Shown: one piece after another, positions 1 to 10,382 of the stretch | Layout of the letters: every line of letters begins with the position of its first letter | Position numbering within the stretch: the first letter of the stretch is position 1 | Assembly: GCF_030818905.1 (NCBI RefSeq) | Contig: NZ_JAUTAZ010000001.1 | Span: forward strand, 1,364,001-1,428,000 | Direction: 5' to 3' | Origin: Microbacterium sp. SORGH_AS_0888 | Lineage (GTDB): Bacteria > Actinomycetota > Actinomycetes > Actinomycetales > Microbacteriaceae | DNA: 64,000 nucleotides | The notes under the pieces: generated by a model | The model's database searches: none | What the model saw: only the letters and a program-made list of their open reading frames with translations | Told to the model about the DNA's origin: nothing | Made by a program: the position numbers and the translations under genes

Positions 1-911
1 GCACGTTCTCGGTCACCACCAGCGCCGGCACGATCACCGCCGACACGGTCACCTCTGCGACCGGCGGGTACCACCGCCCCGTCACACCGGACTGGGCCGA
101 CCTCCTGCCCCCGACCGTGGTGCAGATGCACTCGCATCACTACCGCAACGCCGGCCAGCTCCCCGACGGGCCCATCCTCGTCGTGGGCACGGGCCAGTCC
201 GGAACCCAGATCGCGGAGGATCTGCACCTCGAGGGGCGCCCCGTGCATCTCGCGGTCGGCCGCGCTCCCCGGGTGGCACGGTTCTACCGCGGCCGCGACT
301 GCATGACGTGGTTGGCGGAGATGGGCGTGTACGACATCCCCGTCTCGACCCGCGGGCTCGCCAAGCGGGAGTCCACCAACCACTACGTCACCGGCCGCGA
401 CGGGGGTCGCGACATCGATCTGCGGGCCTTCGCCGCTCAGGGCATGACCCTCCACGGGCGTGCGCGGGGGATCGCCGACGGCGCCGTCCAGTTCGACGAC
501 ACCCTCGCGCAGAACCTCGACCACGCGGACTCGGTCGCCGAGTCCATCAAGAACGACATCGACGCCTACATCGCCCGCGAGGGGATCGACGCCCCCGTCG
601 AGGAGCGCTACACCGCGGTGTGGACGCCCCCGGCCGGGCCGAGCCGGCTTCCGCTCGACCGGATCGCCGGCGTCGTGTGGGCGATCGGGTTCCGCGCGGA
701 CTGGTCGTGGCTCGACGGCCTCGGCGTGCTCGATCCCGAGGGCCACCCCGCTCACGAGCGCGGCGCGACGGCCGTCCCCGGGTTCCACTTCATCGGCCTG
801 CCCTGGCTGCACACCTGGGGGTCGGGGAGGTTCCACGCGATCGCCCGGGATGCCGAGCACGTCGCCGGCCTGATCTCCGACACGGTCCGAGCCGCGCTCG
901 CGTCCCGCTGA
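1..911 (+). CDS. Flavin-dependent oxidoreductase, MSMEG_0569-like (5' truncated)
   Basis: The coding frame is open from base 3, so the N-terminal FAD-binding part lies outside the window and about 302 codons remain. The visible part carries an FMO-type linker ending in SATGGY (about 54-70), then a second Rossmann motif VVGTGQSGTQIAEDL (about 180-224) for a nicotinamide cofactor, then the C-terminal half of a flavin monooxygenase-like fold. The QMHSHHYRN segment after the linker recalls the MSMEG_0569 flavoprotein family, which travels with nitrilase, GNAT and radical-SAM genes in Nit1-type clusters. The nitrilase-like and glycosyltransferase genes follow on the same strand, as in those clusters. 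Substrate unknown. The family assignment is from memory of the motifs; the general class is secure. Confidence 0.8.
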   Translation, partial: TFSVTTSAGTITADTVTSATGGYHRPVTPDWADLLPPTVVQMHSHHYRNAGQLPDGPILVVGTGQSGTQIAEDLHLEGRPVHLAVGRAPRVARFYRGRDCMTWLAEMGVYDIPVSTRGLAKRESTNHYVTGRDGGRDIDLRAFAAQGMTLHGRARGIADGAVQFDDTLAQNLDHADSVAESIKNDIDAYIAREGIDAPVEERYTAVWTPPAGPSRLPLDRIAGVVWAIGFRADWSWLDGLGVLDPEGHPAHERGATAVPGFHFIGLPWLHTWGSGRFHAIARDAEHVAGLISDTVRAALASR

Positions 912-943
912 GCCGGTGTGCCGCCGCCGCGTAATCTCAGGGC

Positions 944-1798
944 ATGGGTTCCGTGACCATGGCCGCGGTGGCGGCACACTTCGGGCGAGACATCGAACGC
1001 ACGCTCGCGAAGCTCCCCGGCATCGTCAATGACGCCCGCGAGCACGGCGCCGACCTCCTCGTCCTCCCGGACGCGACGCTCGGCGGCTATCTCCTGGACC
1101 TGCACCACCCGGTGGACGACGGGGACAGCATCCCGCACTCCGTCGAGCTCGACGGCCCCGAGGTCGCCGCGATCATCGACATGGCGCGCGACATGACCAT
1201 CTGCTTCGGGATCGCCGAGCAGAGTCGCAGCGACGGCGTCTGGCACCGGTACAACGCCGCGGTCTGCGTCACCGGCGATGGCGTCCTCGGGGTCCACCGC
1301 AAGGTCCATCTCCCGCTCGGCGAGTCCGAGGTCTACGAGCCCGGCACCACCTTCCAGGCGTTCGACACCCCCGTGGGCCGCATCGGGATGCTCATCGACT
1401 TCGACAAGACGTTCCCGGAGGCCGCCCGTTCCGTCGCGCTGGACGGCGCCGAGATCATCGCCTGCCTCAGCGCGTGGCCCGCCAGCGTCACGGATCGTTC
1501 CGACCGCATCCGCAACGACCGCCAGGCACACCTCTTCGACCTCTACGACTGCGCGCGCGCGGCCGAGAACCAGGTGTACCTCGTGTCCTCCAACCAGACC
1601 GGTGTCCTGGGCGGGCTGCGGTTCCTCGGTCAGGCGAAGATCGTGGACCCGGCCGGCGAGATCATCGCCAAGACGTGGGCCAAGGGCGGTCTGGCCGTCG
1701 CCACCGCCGACGTCACGGCCGACATCTCGCGCGCCCGGCGATCCCTCCACCACCTCAACCAGCGAGCCGTGCACGCCTACCGGCTCGTCCATCCCTGA
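944..1798 (+). CDS. Carbon-nitrogen hydrolase (nitrilase) family protein lacking the catalytic Cys
   Basis: The 284-residue length fits a single nitrilase/amidase domain. Family landmarks are visible: LVLPDATLGGY at residues 39-49, HRKVHLP around K120, and DFDKTFPE at 152-159. In active members these are Glu, Lys and the Cys of CYDxxFPE. Here the Glu position is D43, the Lys is kept (K120) and the Cys position is D152, so the usual Glu-Lys-Cys triad is not intact. It may be a non-catalytic or repurposed member. It starts 33 nt after the flavoprotein. A TAATCT box (932-937) ends 6 nt before the ATG, suggesting a leaderless transcript. Fold assignment is secure; activity is doubtful. Confidence 0.85.
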   Translation: MGSVTMAAVAAHFGRDIERTLAKLPGIVNDAREHGADLLVLPDATLGGYLLDLHHPVDDGDSIPHSVELDGPEVAAIIDMARDMTICFGIAEQSRSDGVWHRYNAAVCVTGDGVLGVHRKVHLPLGESEVYEPGTTFQAFDTPVGRIGMLIDFDKTFPEAARSVALDGAEIIACLSAWPASVTDRSDRIRNDRQAHLFDLYDCARAAENQVYLVSSNQTGVLGGLRFLGQAKIVDPAGEIIAKTWAKGGLAVATADVTADISRARRSLHHLNQRAVHAYRLVHP

Positions 1799-1836
1799 GT
1801 CCAGACGCCGCGGACAGCCCCGCAGGAAGGACACCG

Positions 1837-2979
1837 ATGCGCATCGCACAGCTGACGTACTCCACCAAGCCGCGCGGCGGCGTCGTGCACACCCTCGCGC
1901 TCGCGGAGGCGCTCGCCGACCGCGGTCACGACGTCCAGGTGTGGACGCTCGGACGCGGCGCCGATACGGCCTTCTTCCGCCCCGTGGACGCGCGGGTGGA
2001 CATCCGCGTGATCCCGTTCCCGCCCCGGGACGGAGAGGACGTGGGCGAGCGCATCGAACGCTCCATCCGGACGATGACGAGCGCGTTCGACATCGACGCG
2101 GACGTCGTCCATGCCCAGGACTGCATCTCCGCCAACGCCGCCGTCCGCCGGGGCATCCCGGTGATCCGCACGATCCACCATCTCGACGCCTTCACGACGC
2201 CGCAGCTCGTCGAGTGCCACGACAGGGCCGTCACCGAGCCCTTCGCGCGCCTGTGCGTCTCTCATGCCGTGGCCCGAGAGGTCGAGGACGCCTACGGCGT
2301 GCGTCCCACCGTCATCCCGAACGGCGTCGACAGCGAGCGCTTCGCCCTCGCCGCCGGCCCCGAGGGCGAGGCCGGGCGCTCCCGCTGGCGTGGACGCCTC
2401 GGCGACTACATCCTCGCTCTCGGCGGCATCGAGCCCCGCAAGGGCTCGCTCGATCTCCTGGAGGGATTCGCCATCGCCCGCGCGTCGCATCCGGGGCTCG
2501 CCCTCGTCTTCGGCGGAGGCGAGACCCTGTTCGACTATCGCGACTACCGCGCCCGGTTCGATGAGCGCGCCCGCGAGCTCGGCATCACCCCCGTCATCCT
2601 CGGCACGATCGACGAGCCGGACCTGCCCGCGCTGGTCGCCGCGGCTCGCGCTCTCGCCTTCGTGTCCACGAAGGAGGGCTTCGGCCTCGCCGCGATGGAG
2701 GCCGTCGCCGCCGGCGTCCCGGTCATCGCGCGCGATCTTCCCGTCATCCGCGAGGTCTTCGGCGACACGGTCCGCTACGCGCGGAACGGCCCGCAGATCG
2801 CCGCGCGTGTCCACGAGGTCCTCACCGATCCCGCCCCGCGGCGGCGAGACGAGGGCGTCGACCTCGCCGCCCGGCACACCTGGGAGGCCGCGGCCGCCGC
2901 GCACGAGGCGTTCTACCGGGAGATGCTGATCACCGGAGGTGCCCGTGGCCCGGGTGTCGTTCTCCCGGATCATCGCTGA
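1837..2979 (+). CDS. GT4-type glycosyltransferase, MSMEG_0565-like
   Basis: A 380-residue GT-B glycosyltransferase. The N-terminal domain begins MRIAQLTYSTKPRGGVVHTL, a glycine-rich acceptor-side loop typical of GT4 enzymes. The C-terminal domain has LGGIEPRKGSLDLL and the donor-binding segment STKEGFGLAAMEAVAAGVPVIA, with the nucleotide-sugar-binding Glu pair (EGFGLAAME). ATG 1837 is preceded by AGGAAGG (1824-1830) at good spacing. Its position after the nitrilase-like gene matches MSMEG_0565-type glycosyltransferases of actinobacterial nitrilase clusters. The acceptor is unknown. The downstream ligase gene starts inside its last 35 nt. Confidence 0.85.
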   Translation: MRIAQLTYSTKPRGGVVHTLALAEALADRGHDVQVWTLGRGADTAFFRPVDARVDIRVIPFPPRDGEDVGERIERSIRTMTSAFDIDADVVHAQDCISANAAVRRGIPVIRTIHHLDAFTTPQLVECHDRAVTEPFARLCVSHAVAREVEDAYGVRPTVIPNGVDSERFALAAGPEGEAGRSRWRGRLGDYILALGGIEPRKGSLDLLEGFAIARASHPGLALVFGGGETLFDYRDYRARFDERARELGITPVILGTIDEPDLPALVAAARALAFVSTKEGFGLAAMEAVAAGVPVIARDLPVIREVFGDTVRYARNGPQIAARVHEVLTDPAPRRRDEGVDLAARHTWEAAAAAHEAFYREMLITGGARGPGVVLPDHR

Positions 2980-4382
2980 CCGCGCCCGTACCGACCCGGC
3001 GCGCCCGATCGTGGTCGACGCGGGGCGGAGCGCTCACCGCCCGGGAGCTCGATCTCGCCGCGACAAGCCTCGCCCACGCGCTGATCCGCCACGGCGTCGC
3101 TCCCGACGACACGGTCGCCGTCGGCCTGCCCAACGGCCGCGACCACGTCGTCGCCTGCGCCGGCGTCTGGCGCGCCGGCGCCACACCGCAACCGGTCTCC
3201 CCGGCGCTCACCGACGACGAACGCGATCATCTCGAGAGGATCGGCCGGCCCGCCGCCGCCATCGGCCTCCACCCGGCATCGCCCGGCATCGCCTGGCTGC
3301 CGAGCGCCCGCGTCGCGCCCGACGCCCGACCCCTGCCCGATCTCGCGGCATCCTGCTGGAAGGCGGTCCCGACGTCCGGCTCCACGGGACGCCCCAAGAT
3401 CGTGCGGGCATCGGCTCCTGCGCTGCTCGATCCCGAGAGCCCCGTCGCATCGTTCCTCCCGCATCGGGCCACGCAGCTCGTCGCCGGCCCGATGTGGCAC
3501 TCCGCGGTCTTCACGTACGCCTTCCGTGGGCTGCTCACCGGGCACCGGCTCGTCATCATGAGCCGCTTCGACCCGCGCGAGTGGCTCGACCTCGTGGAGG
3601 CGCACGGCGCCACGTGGGGGATGCTCGTTCCCACCATGATGTCGCGGCTGCTGCGCCTGCGCCCCGAGGTCCGCGATCGGGCGCGGCTGCGCAGCATCGA
3701 CCGTGTCCTGCACATGGGCGCCCCCTGTCCGCCGGACCTCAAACGCGCCTTCCTCGAGTGGCTCGGTCCGGAGCGGGTCGACGAGGTCTACGCGGGAAGC
3801 GAGTCCAACGGTCTCACCCACATCACCGGCACCGAATGGCTCGCCCGTCCCGGCAGCGTCGGGCGGGGAATCGGCGGCACGAGCATCCGTATCCTCGACC
3901 ACGACGGGCGGGAGCTCCCCGCGGGCCGCCCGGGGCTGATCTGGATGCACCGGGGGGACGCCAGCACGTACGAGTACGTCGGGGCCTCGTCACGCCGGGA
4001 CGCGCAGGGATGGGACACACTCGCCGACGTCGGCCACCTCGACGACGACGGCTACCTCTACATCCACGACCGCGCGGACGACATGATCAACCGCGGCGGC
4101 GACAAGATCGCGCCCGCGACGATCGAGGCCGTCCTGGAGTCGCACCCCGGCGTCCTCGAGGCGGCGGCGTTCGGCGTCCCCGACGAGGATCTGGGGCAGG
4201 CCGTGCACGCCGTCGTGCGGGTCGGCGATGCCGACGAGCCGCTCGAGACGTTGCTCGCGTATGCCGCCCAGCGTCTCGGCTCCCGGGCGCCGACCACGAT
4301 CCACCGCACCACCGAGCCGATCCGCAACGACGCCGGCAAGCTCCGCCGCGCGCGGCTCGCCGCTCGGTACCGGATCGAGTGA
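2945..4382 (+). pseudogene. Acyl-CoA synthetase / AMP-forming ligase, frameshifted near its 5' end
   Basis: An adenylate-forming enzyme (ANL superfamily) of about 478 residues once one base is skipped. The start is GTG 2945 after GGAGG (2935-2939), overlapping the glycosyltransferase end. The first 26 or so codons read PARPIVVDAG; the frame then changes at the GGGG run 3022-3025, after which LTARELDLAATSLAHAL continues in the +1 frame. Downstream are the phosphate-binding loop TSGSTGRPK (about 3373-3399) and the C-terminal NRGGDKIAP / GVPDEDLGQ region, ending at TGA 4380-4382. The domain is otherwise complete, so a one-base insertion, real or in the assembly, is the simplest reading. It probably activates a carboxylic acid in the nitrilase-type cluster; substrate unknown. 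Confidence 0.8.
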
Positions 4383-4648
4383 GCCGCCTCGGGCCGGCCG
4401 ACATCCGTCTCGCGCGCCATCCACGTCGCCGACACTCCTGTGCCTCGCGCTGACCTGGCGTTCTGCGTCGAACGGAGCAGCTCTCGTGGCACTAGCGGCA
4501 CGGCCTGGACGGCACGTCGAATCGACATTCGGCGCCCCAGGGATGCCCGCGCATGCCCGGAAGGTGCGCGCGTGCCACACGCGTGCCGCTCCGAAAGGGC
4601 TCTGGTGTTCATCTGTGTCCTCCTCCGCCTCATCGAGAACGCGCGAAA
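4383..4648. other. Non-coding spacer between convergent ligase and nrdF genes
   Basis: No convincing gene. Frames open here are short or arginine/serine-rich shadows. The only structure I see in the gap is the nrd terminator at its right edge (separate entry). Confidence 0.5.
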
Positions 4649-4687
4649 AGAGGCCCGGAGCTGCGATAAACCGCGGTCCGGGCCTCT
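4649..4687 (-). terminator. Rho-independent terminator of the nrd operon
   Basis: Perfect 11-bp inverted repeat: AGAGGCCCGGA (4649-4659) pairs with TCCGGGCCTCT (4677-4687) over a 17-nt loop. On the minus strand the stem is followed by a short T run (TTTT, 4645-4648). It lies 36 nt past the nrdF stop codon. Confidence 0.85.
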
Positions 4688-4723
4688 CACCAGCCCTTGT
4701 CAGGGCCGAGCTAGATCAGGGTC

Positions 4724-5731
<1,008 letters not shown>

Positions 5732-7888
5732 CTAGAGGGTGCAGCTGACGCAGCCCTCGACCTCGGTGCCCTCCAGCGCCATCTGACGCAGGCGGATGTA
5801 GTAGATCGTCTTGATGCCCTTGCGCCATGCGTAGATCTGCGCCTTGTTGATGTCGCGCGTGGTCGCGGTGTCCTTGAAGAACAGCGTGAGCGACAGGCCC
5901 TGGTCGACGTGCTGCGTGGCCGCGGCGTACGTGTCGATGACCTTCTCGTAGCCGATCTCGTACGCGTCCTGGTAGTACTCCAGGTTCTCGTTCGTCATGA
6001 ACGGGGCCGGGTAGTAGACCCGCCCGATCTTGCCTTCCTTGCGGATCTCGATCTTCGAGGCGATCGGGTGGATCGAGGACGTCGAGTTGTTGATGTACGA
6101 GATCGAGCCCGTCGGGGGCACCGCCTGCAGGTTCTGGTTGTAGATGCCGTGCTTCTGGATCGAGGCCTTCAGCTCCGCCCAGTCGGCCTGCGTCGGGATG
6201 TGGTGGCCTGCGAACAGCTCACGCACGCGCTCCGTCTCGGGCGCCCACTCGCGCTCGAGGTACTTGTCGAAGAACTCGCCCGAGGCGTAGGTCGAGTCCC
6301 AGAAGCCCTCGAACACCTGGCCGCGCTCGATCGCGATGCGGTTGGAGGCCCGCAGCGCGTGGTAGAGCACCGTGTAGAAGTAGATGTTCGTGAAGTCCAG
6401 GCCCTCCTCGGACCCGTAGTGGATGTGCTCCCGCGCGAGGAAGCCATGCAGGTTCATCTGCCCGAGGCCGATCGCGTGCGAACGGTCGTTGCCGTCCTCG
6501 ATCGAACGGACCGAGCGGATGTGGCTCTGGTCGCTGACCGCGGTGAGGGCGCGGATGCTGGTCTCCACCGTCTTGGCGAGATCGCCGCCGTCCATCGCGA
6601 GCGCGATGTTGAGCGATCCGAGGTTGCACGAGATGTCCTTGCCGATCTGGTCGTAGGACAGGTCCTCGTTGTAGGTCGTCGGGGTGTTGACCTGGAGGAT
6701 CTCGCTGCAGAGGTTCGACATGTTGATCCGGCCCTTGATGGGGTTGGCCCGGTTCACCGTGTCCTCGAACATGATGTAGGGGTAGCCCGACTCGAACTGG
6801 ATCTCGGCGAGCGTCTGGAAGAACTGCCGCGCGTTGATCTTCGTCTTCTTGATACGCGGGTCGTCGACCATCTCGCGGTACTTCTCGGTCACCGAGATGT
6901 CGCCGAAGGGCACGCCGTAGACGCGCTCCACGTCATAGGGCGAGAACAGATACATGTCCTCGTCGTTCTTCGCGAGCTCGAACGTGATGTCGGGCACGAC
7001 GACGCCGAGCGACAGCGTCTTGATGCGGATCTTCTCGTCGGCGTTCTCACGCTTCGTGTCGAGGAATCGCATGATGTCGGGGTGGTGCGCCGAGAGGTAG
7101 ACGGCGCCGGCGCCCTGACGGGCGCCGAGCTGGTTCGCGTAGCTGAAGCTGTCCTCGAGGAGCTTCATGACCGGGATGATGCCGCTGGACTGGTTCTCGA
7201 TCTGCTTGATCGGCGCACCCGCCTCGCGGATGTTCGAGAGCAGCAGCGCGACGCCGCCGCCGCGCTTGCTCAGCTGCAGGGCGGAGTTGATGCCGCGCGC
7301 GATCGACTCCATGTTGTCCTCGATGCGCAGCAGGAAGCAGCTGACCAGCTCGCCGCGCTGCGCCTTGCCGGTGTTGAGGAAGGTCGGGGTCGCCGGCTGG
7401 AAACGGCCCGAGATGATCTCGTCGACCATCGCCTCGGCGAGCTGCTGGTCGCCGTCGGCGAGGCCCAGGGCGGTCATGACCACGCGGTCCTCGAAACGCT
7501 CGAGGTAGCGCTTGCCGTCGAAGGTCTTCAGCGTGTAGCTCGTGTAGTACTTGAACGCGCCGAGGAAGGTGTCGAAGCGGAACTTCGCGTCGTAGGCGCG
7601 CTCGTGCAGCGCCTTGACGAACTCGAAGGGGTACTTCTCGAGGACGGCGCCCTCGTAGTACTCCTTCTCGACCAGGTAGTCCAGGCGCTCCTTGAGGGAG
7701 TGGAAGAACACCGTGTTCTGGTTGACGTGCTGCAGGAAGTACTCCCGCGCCGCCCGCTTGTCCGCGTCGAACTGGATGTTCCCGTGCTCGTCGTACAGGT
7801 TCAACATCGCGTTGAGCGCGTGATAGTCGAGCCCGTCGAAGCGGGAGTCCGTCTTGAACGTCGTGTCGGTCAGTGCCGCGCCCACCAT
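5732..7888 (-). CDS. nrdE: Class Ib ribonucleoside-diphosphate reductase, alpha (R1E) subunit
   Basis: Catalytic large subunit for dNTP synthesis, 718 residues, without an N-terminal ATP cone, as expected for NrdE. Visible are the active-site N-L-C-S-E segment, the radical-transfer and substrate region [20 protein letters not shown], and the C-terminal redox pair CVSC that NrdH reduces. I chose ATG 7888 (MVGAALTDT), preceded by GGAGAC; an upstream extension in the same frame is not family-like. It overlaps the end of nrdI by 19 nt, implying translational coupling. Confidence 0.97.
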   Translation of the reverse strand: MVGAALTDTTFKTDSRFDGLDYHALNAMLNLYDEHGNIQFDADKRAAREYFLQHVNQNTVFFHSLKERLDYLVEKEYYEGAVLEKYPFEFVKALHERAYDAKFRFDTFLGAFKYYTSYTLKTFDGKRYLERFEDRVVMTALGLADGDQQLAEAMVDEIISGRFQPATPTFLNTGKAQRGELVSCFLLRIEDNMESIARGINSALQLSKRGGGVALLLSNIREAGAPIKQIENQSSGIIPVMKLLEDSFSYANQLGARQGAGAVYLSAHHPDIMRFLDTKRENADEKIRIKTLSLGVVVPDITFELAKNDEDMYLFSPYDVERVYGVPFGDISVTEKYREMVDDPRIKKTKINARQFFQTLAEIQFESGYPYIMFEDTVNRANPIKGRINMSNLCSEILQVNTPTTYNEDLSYDQIGKDISCNLGSLNIALAMDGGDLAKTVETSIRALTAVSDQSHIRSVRSIEDGNDRSHAIGLGQMNLHGFLAREHIHYGSEEGLDFTNIYFYTVLYHALRASNRIAIERGQVFEGFWDSTYASGEFFDKYLEREWAPETERVRELFAGHHIPTQADWAELKASIQKHGIYNQNLQAVPPTGSISYINNSTSSIHPIASKIEIRKEGKIGRVYYPAPFMTNENLEYYQDAYEIGYEKVIDTYAAATQHVDQGLSLTLFFKDTATTRDINKAQIYAWRKGIKTIYYIRLRQMALEGTEVEGCVSCTL

Positions 7889-8334
7889 GTCTCCAATCCG
7901 ACGCCGATGCGCTCGACGTCCTCTGGCGTGCCGAACAGTTCGAACCGATCCAAGTGCGGCACACGGCACTTGCGGCTGATGATGTCACCGGCGATGCAGT
8001 AGGCCTCGCCGAAGTTGGTGTTGCCCGCGGAGATCACTCCTCGGAGCAGGCGTCGGTTTCCCTCGTCGTTGAGGAATCGGATCACCTGCTTGGGCACCGC
8101 GCCCCGCTCCTCGCCCCGGCCCTGGCCGCCCCCATAGGTGGGGGTGACCAGGACGAAGGGCTCGTCTACCTGGAGGGGACGATCGGTGGAATGAAGCGGG
8201 ATGCGGAGATTCCGCATCCCGAGCTTCTCGATGAAGCGCGCCGTGTTGCCCGACACGCTGGAGAAATAGACCAGGAGCACACTCGCGGTCTCGTTCTCGC
8301 GGACCGCGGGGACAGGAGCCGTCGCGGTCGTCAT
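7870..8334 (-). CDS. nrdI: Flavodoxin-like NrdI
   Basis: FMN protein that supplies the oxidant for Mn2-tyrosyl cofactor assembly in NrdF. The 154 residues include the N-terminal phosphate-binding loop [23 protein letters not shown], and NTNFGEAYC near the C-terminal half, all NrdI hallmarks. It sits between nrdH and nrdE, with a 3-nt gap from nrdH and a 19-nt overlap with nrdE. Confidence 0.96.
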   Translation of the reverse strand: MTTATAPVPAVRENETASVLLVYFSSVSGNTARFIEKLGMRNLRIPLHSTDRPLQVDEPFVLVTPTYGGGQGRGEERGAVPKQVIRFLNDEGNRRLLRGVISAGNTNFGEAYCIAGDIISRKCRVPHLDRFELFGTPEDVERIGVGLETWWARH

Positions 8335-8337
8335 GGC

Positions 8338-8571
8338 TCAGGCCAGACGAGACGCGAGCTCGTCGATCTTGTCGGGACGGAAGCCCGACCAGTGGTCCTC
8401 GTCGGTGATCACGACGGGGGCCTGCAGGTAGCCGAGCGCCTTGACCTGCTCCAGCGCTGCGGGGTCTTCGGACAGGTCGTGGATCTCGTACTCGATCCCC
8501 TTCGAGTCCAGCGCGCGGTAGGTCGCCGTGCACTGTACGCACGACGGCTTGGTGTAAACGGTGATCGCCAT
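8338..8571 (-). CDS. nrdH: Glutaredoxin-like NrdH redoxin
   Basis: Hydrogen donor that reduces NrdE. The 77 residues start MAITVYTKPSCVQC, with redox motif C-V-Q-C, and the C-terminal GFRPDKI is the NrdH signature WSGFRPD. ATG 8571 is chosen because the thioredoxin fold begins at once; the 51 extra upstream codons open in the same frame are not family-like. First gene of the operon. Confidence 0.96.
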   Translation of the reverse strand: MAITVYTKPSCVQCTATYRALDSKGIEYEIHDLSEDPAALEQVKALGYLQAPVVITDEDHWSGFRPDKIDELASRLA

Positions 8572-8931
8572 GTTCGGGCCCTCTCCCCTCTTACGGTAGG
8601 TGATTCCGGCGTTCCGGCCTGCCGGGACCTCAATACTACATATGGGTGTCGACATCAGGAAGCACCACAAGGGGTAGTAGTTACATCCGTGTAGTTTTTC
8701 CTCCGCTGTCCCCATGTACAACACAGGTTGTCCACCGTTTCATCCACAGGCGACGACATCCGCCGAAGCCTGGAAAGACGCTGGACGAGGCCGCTTTCCG
8801 CGGTCGCGGGAGCCGCTCTCCACAGGACGGACGCTATGCCGGACCACCGACATCCGGATCTCGCGTCCGGCGTGTCGCACGGCGTGTCGGACGACGCGCC
8901 GGAGGCCCGATCAGGTGTCCGCGGTCACGCC
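8572..8931. promoter_or_regulatory. Intergenic control region upstream of nrdH
   Basis: A 360-nt gene-free stretch between divergent nrdH and the MFS gene. Two related segments, ACTACATATGGGTGT (8635-8649) and AGTTACATCCGTGTAGT (8679-8695), lie 64 and 108 nt before nrdH and are candidate NrdR-type boxes, though the match is loose. Farther upstream, TTGTCCACC (8728-8736), TCATCCACA (8740-8748) and CTCTCCACA (8816-8824) resemble DnaA boxes (consensus TTRTCCACA), the first two with one mismatch each. No convincing gene. Confidence 0.4.
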
Positions 8932-8945
8932 TACGATGGATGACC

Positions 8946-10151
8946 ATGGCGGGATACGGCGATCTGGTGCGCACACCGGGAGTGCTGCGCATCATCGCCG
9001 CGCAGCTGACCGCCCGTTTCCCGAACGGGATGACGAGCCTCGCGCTCCTGCTGCACATCGAGCACGTGACCGGATCCTACGGGGCGGCGGGGCTCGTGCT
9101 GGCGGCGACCTCGGTCGGCCAGGCGATCTCGGGCCCGGTGACGAGCCGCTGGATGGGCATGTGGGGCATGCGAAAGGTTCTGGGCCTCACGACCGTGATC
9201 TGCGCCGTGGCGATCACGACGATCGCGCTCGTGGAGATGGTCCTGCCCGCCTACATCGCGCTGGGCCTGATCGCGGGGCTCTCCACGCCGCCCGTGCAGT
9301 CCGCGGCCCGCACGATCTACCCCAAGCTCGTCAACTCGCGCCAGCTCACCCCGCTGTTCTCGCTCGACGCCTCGCTGCAGGAGATCATCTGGATCATCGC
9401 CCCGGTGCTGATCACCTTCGTCGCCACCCAGATCGGCACGTGGGAGGCGCTCATCGTGATCGTCGTGATCCTGGTCGGCGGCGGCTCGTGGTTCATCCTG
9501 TCCCCCGAGGTCGGGCGCGTCCGCATCCCCCGGAGCAAACGCCGGTTCGGCGTCGTGCTCACGCGGCCGCCCGTGCTGCTGGCGACCGTCATCGGGTTCC
9601 TGCTCATCGGCGCCTGCGCCGCCGTCGAGGCGGGGGTCGTGTCCACCTTCGGTCACGGCGGCCCGGAGGCGGGCCTCGTCCTGGCGGTGTTCTCGATCGG
9701 CAGCCTCGCCGGCGGCCTGACGTTCGGCCACATCCCGATCGGCTCCTGGGCGATGGCCCGCCGGCTCGCGATCGTGGCCGCGGGGCTCGTGCTCACGAGC
9801 CTGTCGCTGAACGTGTGGTGGCTCGGCGGCACGCTGTTCGCCGCGGGCATCGGCATCGCCCCGGCGCTCGCGGTGCTGTTCGCGATGACCTCCGCGAGCG
9901 TCAAGTTCTCCGACACGGCGGAGGCCTACGGCTGGATCGGCACGGGCCAGCTCATCGGCGCCGCGGCCGGCTCCGCGGTCGCCGGGTTCCTCATCGACGG
10001 CACGGGTCCGCAGGGCGCCTACGTCGCCGCAGCCGTCTTCGCCGTGGCCGGCTTCGCCGTCGCGGCCCTGTTCGCCCGGGCGTTCCCCGACCTCCGCCAC
10101 CGCGATGCGAGCCCGCTGCCCGACACGGAGCCGAGCCCGATCATCACCTGA
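8946..10151 (+). CDS. MFS transporter
   Basis: A 401-residue protein with about 12 hydrophobic segments, typical of a major facilitator exporter. The RWMGMWGMRKVLG loop between helices 2 and 3 stands in for the usual GxxxDRxGRR motif. No substrate can be inferred; such sugar-efflux or drug-export-like carriers are common in actinobacteria. I chose ATG 8946, because a TACGAT -10 box (8932-8937) ends 8 nt before it (leaderless start); ATG 8940 is the alternative and would add two residues. Transcribed divergently from nrdH. Confidence 0.8.
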   Translation: MAGYGDLVRTPGVLRIIAAQLTARFPNGMTSLALLLHIEHVTGSYGAAGLVLAATSVGQAISGPVTSRWMGMWGMRKVLGLTTVICAVAITTIALVEMVLPAYIALGLIAGLSTPPVQSAARTIYPKLVNSRQLTPLFSLDASLQEIIWIIAPVLITFVATQIGTWEALIVIVVILVGGGSWFILSPEVGRVRIPRSKRRFGVVLTRPPVLLATVIGFLLIGACAAVEAGVVSTFGHGGPEAGLVLAVFSIGSLAGGLTFGHIPIGSWAMARRLAIVAAGLVLTSLSLNVWWLGGTLFAAGIGIAPALAVLFAMTSASVKFSDTAEAYGWIGTGQLIGAAAGSAVAGFLIDGTGPQGAYVAAAVFAVAGFAVAALFARAFPDLRHRDASPLPDTEPSPIIT

Positions 10152-10217
10152 GCCCCGGCATCCGCCCGCCGCCGCCCCGGCCCGGTGCGTCCGCGCCGCC
10201 GTCCGCCCTCCGCAACG

Positions 10218-10283
10218 GCGGGGATCGTGGCCGACACGCCGCGGCCGAGGCCCGGACGACGGCGTGGCGCGCACGATCCCCGC
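10218..10283. repeat. Dispersed palindromic element PAL-2, copy 1 (66 nt)
   Basis: Arms of 23 bp, GCGGGGATCGTGG... (10218-10240) and its imperfect inverse ...GCACGATCCCCGC (10261-10283), separated by 20 nt. Two further 66-nt copies lie at 58222-58287 and 63257-63322. Copy 2 is inverted relative to this one and the similarity extends into the flank (CCGCAACGGCGGGGATCGTGG is shared apart from the break at the arm edge). Located between the MFS and hydrolase genes. Confidence 0.8.
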
Positions 10284-10382
10284 AGGAGAGGACCGGCGCA
10301 CGCACACGCCGGCCGCCGCGCCGCCTCGTCACGCAGGGACACCACGCCCCCGCCTCCCCCGAAGGCGTTCTACGCTGGCGGT

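Noticed and set aside
8635..8695. Confident NrdR boxes upstream of nrdH
   Set aside because: The two segments only loosely match ACACWATATATWGTGT and differ in internal spacing; kept only as a low-confidence note.
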